From JBBQKF01 sp038326615 (lineage in GTDB: Bacteria > Bacillota > Clostridia > Saccharofermentanales > UBA5734), in the NCBI GenBank assembly GCA_038326615.1, contig JBBQKF010000031.1, forward strand, positions 1 through 29,992: a stretch of DNA of 29,992 nt, read 5' to 3'. This document shows, in pieces, positions 1 to 6,415 of this stretch. Numbering within the stretch: position 1 is the stretch's first letter; each line of letters starts with the position of its first letter. The notes under the pieces were generated by a model, which made no database searches, was not told the origin of the DNA, and worked only from the letters and a program-made list of their open reading frames with translations. The position numbers and the translations under genes were made by a program.

Positions 1-318
1 AATCAAGCAAAATATTAAGCATCTGTAAACATTCCAATAATGAAAAATAATGAATGATTTCCAATTGAAATATTGCGTTATTTTTGGTATAATTATAGCA
101 GTTACTAAAACCTGTAATACCTTATTTTATTGTATATACGACAATTTAAAACAATTTGTATATTGATAATTATCAGACGAAAATAATTATATGAAATGCC
201 CAATCCTACCATTATTCTCACATCTTCATCAATGCATCCTGCCAAATATCTTTCCCCCGGTCAATACACCGAATTCAATAATCAACGTTGACTAATCTAT
301 TATGCAAGGAGCCTGCTT
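1..318. other. AT-rich leader region left of tnpB remnant
   Basis: No convincing coding region is visible here. The stretch holds one good sigma-A-type promoter (65-93) and, just before the tnpB remnant, an AAGGAG ribosome binding site at 306-311. A weak inverted repeat (GTCAA at 260-264, TTGAC at 288-292) could be what is left of an IS200/IS605 left-end structure, but it is too short to assert. Confidence 0.5.
65..93 (+). promoter_or_regulatory. Consensus sigma-A promoter with extended -10
   Basis: TTGAAA (65-70), a 17-bp spacer and TATAAT (88-93), preceded by TGG, giving an extended -10. Transcription would start near position 100 and run toward the tnpB remnant and cmk. No intact gene starts within 200 bases, so the promoter looks orphaned. 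It may once have driven cmk before the insertion element landed in between; that is inference. Confidence 0.6.
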
Positions 319-680
319 ATGAACATCGCTTACATGTATCGCATATATCCCAATAGTGAACAATCAAAACTTATTGCCAGGACCTTCGGTTGTGTCAGGA
401 AGGTGTACAACCTTTTGCTGGAGAACAGTATTAAACTATACGAACAATCTAAACTTGGAACAGGAGTATTCGAAAGTCAAAAGCCGTCCGGGGATTATTA
501 TATATCCATATTGTTTGAATATGAATCGAATATAAAACCTATTATTCCTACACCGGAGAAGGTTATAGGACTTGATTATTCATCGAAATCTCTGTATATA
601 GACAGTGAAGTTAATGCTAACATTAGTTTGTACTTCCCAAGAAGCTCCCACCTCTACAGGTGGTGAGAGTAGGTCACAGG
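306..680 (+). mobile_element. Internally deleted IS200/IS605-type (tnpB-only) insertion remnant
   Basis: The segment joins the start of a TnpB gene, with its own AAGGAG ribosome binding site, to a typical IS200/IS605 right end. That end is a perfect hairpin (CCACCT, loop CTAC, AGGTGG; 648-663) followed by GAGAGTAGGTCAC. In this family the right end also encodes the 3' part of the guide (omega) RNA. No tnpA is visible, and most of tnpB is missing, so the element cannot move on its own. The exact left and right ends are uncertain by tens of bases. Confidence 0.7.
319..666 (+). pseudogene. tnpB: TnpB (RNA-guided nuclease/IS605 OrfB) remnant, multiply deleted
   Basis: The 115-residue frame is a patchwork of TnpB blocks. 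Residues 1-46 match the N-terminal start (YRIYPNSEQ...TFGCVRKVYN). Residues 53-69 match the PSGDYYISI strand that precedes the RuvC core. Residues 81-95 carry the first RuvC block GLDYSSKSLYID, with the catalytic Asp at residue 86. About 90 residues between the first two blocks are gone, and so is everything after the first RuvC motif, including the remaining acidic residues and the zinc ribbon. TnpB is normally about 370-400 residues. The stop codon lies in the right-end hairpin. It should have no nuclease activity. A non-coding role for the retained right end cannot be excluded. Confidence 0.8.
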
Positions 681-775
681 TTTATGTAGGATTAAAATTG
701 AAAAAGATTTAGAAAAAAAAATTTTTATTAAGATAAGAAATATTTGAAATTAATAAATTTGGTTAATATTTGAAA

Positions 776-803
776 TTGTGTCTAACACAAACTTTGCTAA
801 AAT
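776..803 (+). promoter_or_regulatory. Probable cmk promoter with operator-like palindrome
   Basis: TTGTGT (776-781), a 16-bp spacer and TAAAAT (798-803), with TGC just upstream, form an extended -10 promoter. The start would fall near 810, shortly before the cmk ribosome binding site. The -35 hexamer is one arm of a perfect palindrome TTGTGTCTAACACAA (776-790). The regulator, if any, is not identifiable. It does not match the Rex or FapR sites as I know them. Confidence 0.45.
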
Positions 804-834
804 AGTAAATAATTTAGAACGGAGAATTAGATTT

Positions 835-1503
835 ATGCCAATTGCAATTGCAATAGACGGCCCTGCCGGAGCAGGCAAGAGTACAATCGCTAAAAGAATA
901 GCAAAAGAGAGGAATTTGTTATATCTCGACACTGGTGCAATGTATAGAGCGTGTGCACTTAAGGCTATTCGCAGCAACATTTCATGTAAAAGCGAAAATG
1001 ATGTTAATGCAATGATAAGTAATACAGTTATTACAATTTCTTTTGAAAGCGGAAACCAACAGATATATCTTGACATGGAAAATGTAACAAGTCTTATCAG
1101 AACACCGGAAGTTTCCACAGGAGCGTCTGATATTAGTGCAATTCCTTCAGTTAGAATTCAAATGGTTGACATTCAAAGAGAAATTGCTTCTTGTAATGAC
1201 GTCGTTATGGATGGACGTGATATTGGTACTTTTGTTTTACCCAATGCCAATTATAAAGTATTTTTAACAGCATCTGTTGACGAAAGAGCGAGTCGAAGAT
1301 TGTTAGAGTTTCAACAAAAGGGGAATAATGAAATAAGTTTTGATGAAGTAAAAAAAGAAATGGAATATCGGGATTTTAATGATTCTAACCGTTCATTTGC
1401 ACCACTAAAGAAAGCAGAAGATGCAATCGAAATTGATACGACATCTAAATCAATCGATGAAGTTACCGACGAAATCATTGCACTAATAGATGAAAAATGC
1501 TAA
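835..1503 (+). CDS. cmk: Cytidylate kinase
   Basis: Transfers phosphate from ATP to CMP or dCMP in pyrimidine nucleotide salvage and supply; cytosolic. The 222-residue protein opens with the P-loop GPAGAGKST (residues 9-17). It also has the LDTGAMYRA substrate-binding segment, MDGRDIGT, and the C-terminal RDFNDSNRSFAPL region typical of bacterial Cmk. Length is normal. I chose ATG 835 because GGAG lies at 821-824 and the protein begins directly before the first strand. A longer in-frame GTG at 778 sits inside the promoter palindrome and adds 19 non-conserved residues. Its 3' end overlaps plsC by 7 bases, so the two are translationally coupled. The cmk-plsC-ispH order is a known clostridial cluster. 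Confidence 0.95.
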   Translation: MPIAIAIDGPAGAGKSTIAKRIAKERNLLYLDTGAMYRACALKAIRSNISCKSENDVNAMISNTVITISFESGNQQIYLDMENVTSLIRTPEVSTGASDISAIPSVRIQMVDIQREIASCNDVVMDGRDIGTFVLPNANYKVFLTASVDERASRRLLEFQQKGNNEISFDEVKKEMEYRDFNDSNRSFAPLKKAEDAIEIDTTSKSIDEVTDEIIALIDEKC

Positions 1504-2108
1504 GAGCGATAGTTAAAATATTTTTTACAATAGTTAATTTCATATTTTATAGAGTTGAGTACGTTAATTTTGACAAATTTCCATTAACAGGACCTGCAAT
1601 CATTGTTTCTAATCATCAGCATACTTTTGATGTTTCAGTAATTCATTGCAAGTCAAAGGCCTGGATTAACTGGGTTGCAAAAAAAGAGCTCACAGATATA
1701 CCAATCTTAGGTAAATTGATTTTAAAAATGGGCGTTATGCCTGTTGACAGGACAAAAAATGATCTTTCAGTAACTAAGAGCATGTTAGAAAAAATTAAAA
1801 AGAAAGAACTTATTGGTATTTTCCCTCAGGGTACTAGAATTAAAAGTATATCCCATATGAACTCTGTTATTCCCAAAACTGGTGCAGTTCATATCGCTAT
1901 TAGGACAAAAACTCCTGTAATTCCTGTAGGTGTTCTTAGTACTTTTAGGTTGTTTAGCAAAGTTAAAGTCGTTGTTGGTGACCCTATTGATTTTGATGCA
2001 ATACCAATAAGTGAATCAGCTGAAGATGAGCTTTTAGAAAAAACAATTTATGTGATGAAAAGAGTGTACGAGCTAATCGGAATTGATTATAATCTTAAAT
2101 TGCACTAG
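1497..2108 (+). CDS. plsC: 1-acyl-sn-glycerol-3-phosphate acyltransferase (PlsC family)
   Basis: Likely acylates lysophosphatidic acid to phosphatidic acid at the inner face of the membrane. The 203-residue protein has an N-terminal hydrophobic helix (about 4-19) and the acyltransferase HX4D motif as HQHTFD (His40, Asp45). A GVMPVDR segment follows and then the second catalytic-pocket motif. That motif reads FPQGTR (109-114), whereas most family members have FPEGTR, so the usual Glu is Gln111. The PVIPVGV block follows. The ATG overlaps the end of cmk by 7 bases and has only a weak upstream purine stretch, consistent with translational coupling. Acyl donor (ACP, CoA or phosphate) cannot be told from sequence. 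Confidence 0.88.
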   Translation: MLRAIVKIFFTIVNFIFYRVEYVNFDKFPLTGPAIIVSNHQHTFDVSVIHCKSKAWINWVAKKELTDIPILGKLILKMGVMPVDRTKNDLSVTKSMLEKIKKKELIGIFPQGTRIKSISHMNSVIPKTGAVHIAIRTKTPVIPVGVLSTFRLFSKVKVVVGDPIDFDAIPISESAEDELLEKTIYVMKRVYELIGIDYNLKLH

Positions 2109-2178
2109 ACACAATTTTCATAAAAGGGAGGCCGATTAATTCCTCAAATAATTTTGATGAATCAATCACAACAAAAAC

Positions 2179-4407
2179 ATGAAAATCGAAGTTTCCAAAA
2201 CTGCAGGGTTTTGTTTTGGCGTAGACCACGCTGTAAAAAGAGCGTATAGTATAATTTCAGAAATTGAAGATAATCCACCTTCGAAATATTATATGCTTGG
2301 CGAACTTATTCATAATAAAGGGGTAGTAAATGATATTAATAGTAAAGGAATAATGACTGCCTCAAATATTTTGAATATCGAAAATGGATCAACGGTTTTA
2401 ATTAGAGCTCATGGAATTTCGCCGCAACTTGAATTGCAATTGCAGGAAAAGAATTGCAATATCATAAATTGCACATGTACATTTGTATCGAAAATTCATA
2501 AAATTGTTAAAGATGCATATGAAAATAATAAAAATGTTATAATTGTTGGTGACCGAAATCATCCGGAAATTTTGGGAATTAATGGTGAGTGTAATGATTC
2601 AGCAATTATCATCGAAAATGAAAATGATGCCGAAAATATTGAAAATAGTGATAAATTAACGATTGTTGTTGCACAAACAACGTATTCTTATGACAAATAT
2701 AAGGAAATTTGCAAAATATTGAAGAAAAAAATTGCAAACTTTGAAATATTTGATACAATATGTATTACGACTGAAAATAGACAAAAGGAAGCAGAAGAAC
2801 TTGCAAGAAGATCCGACATGATGATTGTCATCGGTGGCAAAGAAAGTTCTAACACAAAAAAGCTGTTTGATATTTGTTCGAAGATATGTCGTGAAACTTA
2901 TTTGGTAGAATCTGCCGAGGATCTTGATTCAATAATTAAAGACAAAGATTTGTCTGATTTGAGAATTGGAATTACTGCGGGAGCTTCAACACCAGAAACA
3001 AATATCAGGGAGGTTATCAACAAGATGAGTGAAAACGTGGTTTCAGTAAACCAACAGGAGCAGGACAATTTGTATTTCTCGGAGTATGTCGAAAGCATTT
3101 CACAATTACACAGAGGTTCAACCGTTCGCGGAGCGGTAATTCGTTATGACAACGAATTTGTGTATGTGGATGTTCACGACAAATCTGAAGGAAGGATTCC
3201 AGTTCACGAATTTAGCGTTGACCCTGAGTTTGATTTAGCAAGCGCAGCAGCAAATCATACAGAAGTCGATGTATTTGTTCGTAGTATCAGAAATACTGAA
3301 CAGGGCAAAGAAATTATCCTTTCAAAAGCAAAAGTTGATTTCGGCAAATTCAAGGATCTTGCAGAATCAGCATTCAACGAAAAGTTACCTGTCACAGTAA
3401 AAGTCGTAAACGTTGTTAAAGATGGCGTTATCGCAAACTACAGCGGAGTTGATATTTATATCCATAGAACTCAGCTTGAAGCTGGCAATGTTGAAGATTT
3501 AGAATCATACAAAGGAAAAAGCTTAGAAATTTTAATTACACAATTTGACGCAGACAAGAAACGTCTTCGTGTTTCAGGTTCAAGAAGAATACTTCTTAAC
3601 CAGGCCCGCAAAGAAAAAGCAGATCTTATTTGGTCTGAACTAGAAGTTAACAAAGTTTATACAGGTATAGTTCGGAGCCTTACAGATTTCGGCGCATTTG
3701 TAGACATTGGAGGCGTTGATGGTCTAGTTCATATATCTGAACTTTCATGGAACCGTATTCGTCATCCCTCCGAAGTTGTAAAACCAGGCGATTCTATTGA
3801 AGTTTACATCAAAGATTTTGATCCCGAAAAGCACAGAATTTCTCTAGGCTATAAGAAAGTAGACGAAGATCCATATCACGAAATCGAAGCAAAATTCCCA
3901 TTAGGAACTATTGTAAAAGGTAAAGTTGTGCGTATGTTCCCATTTGGAGCATTTATAGAAATCGCTCCTGGTGTAGATGCTTTATGCCATATATCACAGA
4001 TTTCAAATATGCGTTTAGTTAAGCCGGCGGATGCCTTAACCGAAGGAATGGAAGTTTCAGCCAAAGTTCTTGAGGTAAGTAATGAATCTCGCCGTATCAG
4101 TGTAAGTATTAAAGAAGTTGAAGCAATCGACCCTGTCAAAAAAAGTGACAAGGAAGAAGAGTCTTCGGTACCAGTCGAAGTTGTAGAAGCAGTCGAAGTT
4201 GTAGAAGCTGTTGAAGCTGTTGAAGCTGTTGAAGTTGTTGAAGTTGTTGAAGTTGTTGAAGTTGTTGAACCAGTTGAACCAGTTGAAGCAGTTGAAGCAG
4301 TTGAAGCTGTTGAACCAGTCGAACCAGTTGAAGCTGTTGAACCAGTCGAACCAGTTGAAGCTACAGAAGAAAAAGCAACTCTTGCAAAAGAAGAAAGTGC
4401 TGAATAA
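2179..4407 (+). CDS. ispH-rpsA: Fused IspH (HMBPP reductase) / ribosomal S1-domain protein
   Basis: Residues 1 to about 283 are IspH (LytB), the 4Fe-4S enzyme that makes IPP and DMAPP in the last step of the MEP isoprenoid pathway. The three cluster ligands are present: Cys12 (GFCFGV), Cys100 (CTCTF) and Cys195 (TICITTENRQ). Four S1 RNA-binding repeats follow at about 310-376, 390-460, 490-560 and 575-645. The last two are the most canonical (GAFVDIGGVDGLVHISELSW; GAFIEIAPGVDALCHISQIS). The IspH-S1 fusion is a known clostridial architecture. The C-terminus adds 21 consecutive Val-Glu-x tripeptides (666-728), which is odd. An in-frame stop at 2158 and the IspH N-terminus fix ATG 2179 as the start, yet no Shine-Dalgarno sequence lies at normal distance; the nearest, GGGAGG at 2125-2130, is about 50 bases away. 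Confidence 0.93.
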   Translation: MKIEVSKTAGFCFGVDHAVKRAYSIISEIEDNPPSKYYMLGELIHNKGVVNDINSKGIMTASNILNIENGSTVLIRAHGISPQLELQLQEKNCNIINCTCTFVSKIHKIVKDAYENNKNVIIVGDRNHPEILGINGECNDSAIIIENENDAENIENSDKLTIVVAQTTYSYDKYKEICKILKKKIANFEIFDTICITTENRQKEAEELARRSDMMIVIGGKESSNTKKLFDICSKICRETYLVESAEDLDSIIKDKDLSDLRIGITAGASTPETNIREVINKMSENVVSVNQQEQDNLYFSEYVESISQLHRGSTVRGAVIRYDNEFVYVDVHDKSEGRIPVHEFSVDPEFDLASAAANHTEVDVFVRSIRNTEQGKEIILSKAKVDFGKFKDLAESAFNEKLPVTVKVVNVVKDGVIANYSGVDIYIHRTQLEAGNVEDLESYKGKSLEILITQFDADKKRLRVSGSRRILLNQARKEKADLIWSELEVNKVYTGIVRSLTDFGAFVDIGGVDGLVHISELSWNRIRHPSEVVKPGDSIEVYIKDFDPEKHRISLGYKKVDEDPYHEIEAKFPLGTIVKGKVVRMFPFGAFIEIAPGVDALCHISQISNMRLVKPADALTEGMEVSAKVLEVSNESRRISVSIKEVEAIDPVKKSDKEEESSVPVEVVEAVEVVEAVEAVEAVEVVEVVEVVEVVEPVEPVEAVEAVEAVEPVEPVEAVEPVEPVEATEEKATLAKEESAE
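4174..4362 (+). repeat. 9-bp tandem repeat, 21 units, encoding (Val-Glu-x)n
   Basis: Twenty-one in-frame 9-base units of the type GTT-GAA-GYT/GTT/CCA encode an uninterrupted acidic tail (VEV, VEA and VEP mixes) at the end of the IspH-S1 protein. Copy number change by slippage would keep the frame. The opposite strand shows a long open frame of Ser-Thr-Gly/Ala repeats that is only a shadow of this array. Confidence 0.9.
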
Positions 4408-4459
4408 TTATTTGCATTAAATAAATTATTCCGTAGCACAGCTTATTAAACAATTGAGA

Positions 4460-4489
4460 AAAGAGCAAGGAATACCTTGCTCTTTTTTT
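4460..4489 (+). terminator. Rho-independent terminator after ispH-S1
   Basis: A perfect 11-bp stem (AAAGAGCAAGG, loop AATA, CCTTGCTCTTT; 4460-4485) runs into a T tract. It ends the cmk-plsC-ispH transcript. The reverse complement also has a short U run after the stem, so it may act weakly for the convergent DUF4015 gene as well. Confidence 0.9.
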
Positions 4490-4536
4490 ACTCGATTTAT
4501 ATTTAAAGAAGTAAATCTCAGTTACCCCTCAAAAAT

Positions 4537-5895
4537 TTATCTTATGTTCGCAGGGTTGTACTTGGCAGTAGCGTTCCAGTAAATATATTCGGTTATGCCT
4601 TGGTCGGATAAAGCTTTAATTTGTCCAAACACTTGATTTTGACTGTAGGCATAATTTTGGATGTATGGTCTTTGGTGGCTAGGATTCTTTATTTTACTAA
4701 AGTCAGATTGTGCATACACTGCTTTCAGGAATCCATACGTGTCCAGATCAGGATCGGCATATTTTTTGCCGTTCATAACAGTTCCATTTGCAAAATGAGA
4801 AGGATATATCATGGGTGAGATAGTATCAAGCCCAAGCTGGTTGAGTGAAGACCATTCCTGTCCGATAAGCGAACCGTCAAGTTTATAGACCATGACACTC
4901 CCGAAAACATCTATACTCAATGGAACTCCGAGTTTATCTTGAATTTCTCTTTTGGCATATCTTAAAAAAGAGTTGATGCACTCAATTTTGAATCGATTGT
5001 CGTAATTATATGTTCCGTCTTTTTTAATAAATTCAACGCTTTCGTTTCCTGAGAAATACTCGGCAAGTCTTATTGTTTTATTGCATACGGGAAATCTGAT
5101 ATAATCTAATTGTATCTCGTCGAACCCAAGATCGATTGCTTCCTTGGCAATATCTATAATATACTCCCAAATCTCGGTTTTAGCAGGATTGACGAAGGGC
5201 CTATTACCTTCCTTAGGATAAATTATAGCGGTGCCATCTTTATCAGTTATGCAAAGATCAGGTCTTGCTTTCGCAAGGTCATAGTCTTTAAAACAAACGA
5301 TACGACCGATAAGCTTGATATTGTTTTTCTTTGCTTTCTGAATTAAAGCTTCGACATTGTAATTGGAGTAAACAGAACCGATATCGTTGGCAAGTTTATT
5401 CTTGGTCTTAAAATATACACCATTCGATTCTTTAAGATCGATTACAAAAGCATTAACATCACTGGTGTTTGCGATTGCAATATTAGCGTCAAGATTCGCT
5501 GCAGAACCAATATACATTCCGCGTAGTTCGTTATGTTGGACAGTTTTAGGTTCTGCGACAGATATTAGTGATGGAAACTGCAATGTGAACGTTTCAGGTA
5601 ACTCAGAGAGAAGGGGCGTTGGTTCAAGAGTCGATTCTGGAGTTTTATCTCTACTCACGATTCCAGAGTTCTGCGAATTTGAGGGGTTGGATGAAAACTG
5701 CGAAGACGAATCTGATGAAGAGTTGACGCCGCCCTTGATTTTATTATTTATAAAGTTTACGAGAAATGCCAGAAACGTTATTAAAAGAATTATCAGCAAA
5801 ATAATAAGAACCGTGGAAAGAGGATTATTCTTATTTTGTTTAATGCTACGTGGACGATTCATGTACACTTGCTTATCTTTTTCAGAAGATTTCAT
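4537..5895 (-). CDS. Membrane-anchored putative glycoside hydrolase, DUF4015 family
   Basis: The 452-residue protein has a basic cytoplasmic start, one transmembrane helix (about 27-50), a Ser/Asn/Pro-rich linker (about 55-110) and a TIM-barrel-like domain (about 125-450) of the DUF4015 putative glycosyl hydrolase family. Recognisable blocks are RGMYIGSAAN, NAFVIDLKESNG, IGRIVCFKD, FVNPAKTEIWEYI and the strongly conserved GFDEIQLDYIRFP. Its carboxylates are the candidate catalytic or substrate residues. The active domain should face outward, probably on cell-wall or exopolysaccharide material; the substrate is unknown. The start at 5895 has a well-placed AGGAG on the minus strand. It is convergent with ispH-S1 and shares the terminator region. 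Confidence 0.82.
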   Translation of the reverse strand: MKSSEKDKQVYMNRPRSIKQNKNNPLSTVLIILLIILLITFLAFLVNFINNKIKGGVNSSSDSSSQFSSNPSNSQNSGIVSRDKTPESTLEPTPLLSELPETFTLQFPSLISVAEPKTVQHNELRGMYIGSAANLDANIAIANTSDVNAFVIDLKESNGVYFKTKNKLANDIGSVYSNYNVEALIQKAKKNNIKLIGRIVCFKDYDLAKARPDLCITDKDGTAIIYPKEGNRPFVNPAKTEIWEYIIDIAKEAIDLGFDEIQLDYIRFPVCNKTIRLAEYFSGNESVEFIKKDGTYNYDNRFKIECINSFLRYAKREIQDKLGVPLSIDVFGSVMVYKLDGSLIGQEWSSLNQLGLDTISPMIYPSHFANGTVMNGKKYADPDLDTYGFLKAVYAQSDFSKIKNPSHQRPYIQNYAYSQNQVFGQIKALSDQGITEYIYWNATAKYNPANIR

Positions 5896-6023
5896 TTAGA
5901 AGCTCCTATCTTTTATTAGATTATTGATTCAATCTTCCAGTGTTCTGGAGATGAATTTCGGATTGTTGTCTACTTTGATCTGTTCGGGACATGGATAAAT
6001 GTCAAGGATCAGAACCTTTAATC

Positions 6024-6052
6024 ATTATACAATTAATCAGAAATAATATCCA
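6024..6052 (-). promoter_or_regulatory. Probable promoter of the DUF4015 gene
   Basis: On the minus strand, TGGATA (6052-6047; 4 of 6 matches to TTGACA), a 17-bp spacer and TATAAT (6029-6024). This would give an untranslated leader of about 120 bases before the start codon at 5895. Confidence 0.4.
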
Positions 6053-6369
6053 TCAATTAACATTCTTTTGTTTTTGCTAGTTTCTTGTTGATTTCTTGCT
6101 GTCAGTGTATTGGTAGATGGTATTGGTACAGAAAATTTATCGAACAAACCTCGCATTATCAAATGAACTATGCTTTATTAAAGGTAAAGGGTGGTCATCT
6201 GAATTCGGCTTTCAGGAGTGGAATTCAAAACAGCATTAAGTCAACAAGAAAGATAATGTGCGTATCATTATGTGAAAAGAAAAAAGAATTTGGAAAAGTC
6301 AATATATTTGAAATTGAGAGTAAAGTAAAAGTGTTTTACTACATCAAATCAAATAACAGTTGAAAAATT

Positions 6370-6393
6370 TATGCTATAATTAAGCATAGCATA
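6370..6393 (+). promoter_or_regulatory. Extended -10 promoter of the diguanylate cyclase gene inside an inverted repeat
   Basis: TGC-TATAAT (6372-6380) is a clear extended -10 with no obvious -35. It lies in an inverted repeat TATGCTA (6370-6376) / TAGCATA (6387-6393), with a nested alternative pairing TATGCT / AGCATA (6383-6388). The arms cover the -10 and the likely start point, the usual place for a repressor site. A purine run GAGAGAGAGGGGGG just before the ATG at 6416 is the ribosome binding site. Confidence 0.55.
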
Positions 6394-6415
6394 AAGAGAG
6401 AGAGAGGGGGGTTAT

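Larger units (their letters stand above)
5896..6415. other. Intergenic region between divergent DUF4015 and diguanylate cyclase genes
   Basis: Both flanking genes read away from this 520-bp region. It holds a minus-strand promoter (6024-6052) and a plus-strand promoter (6370-6393). Short hairpins lie between them (CCAG-TGTT-CTGG at 5938-5949; GACAT-GGATAA-ATGTC at 5988-6003) in the roughly 125-base leader of the minus-strand gene. A 92-codon open frame at 6085-6363 has no ribosome binding site, no normal start and no recognisable motif, so I do not call it a gene. Confidence 0.5.

Noticed and set aside
3876..4439. 187-codon minus-strand frame of Ser-Thr-Gly/Ala repeats
   Set aside because: It is the antisense shadow of the VEx repeat in ispH-S1; no ribosome binding site and no independent support.
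6085..6363. 92-codon open frame before the diguanylate cyclase
   Set aside because: No normal start, no ribosome binding site, no motif. Another frame at about 6118-6234 reads like protein but is also unsupported.
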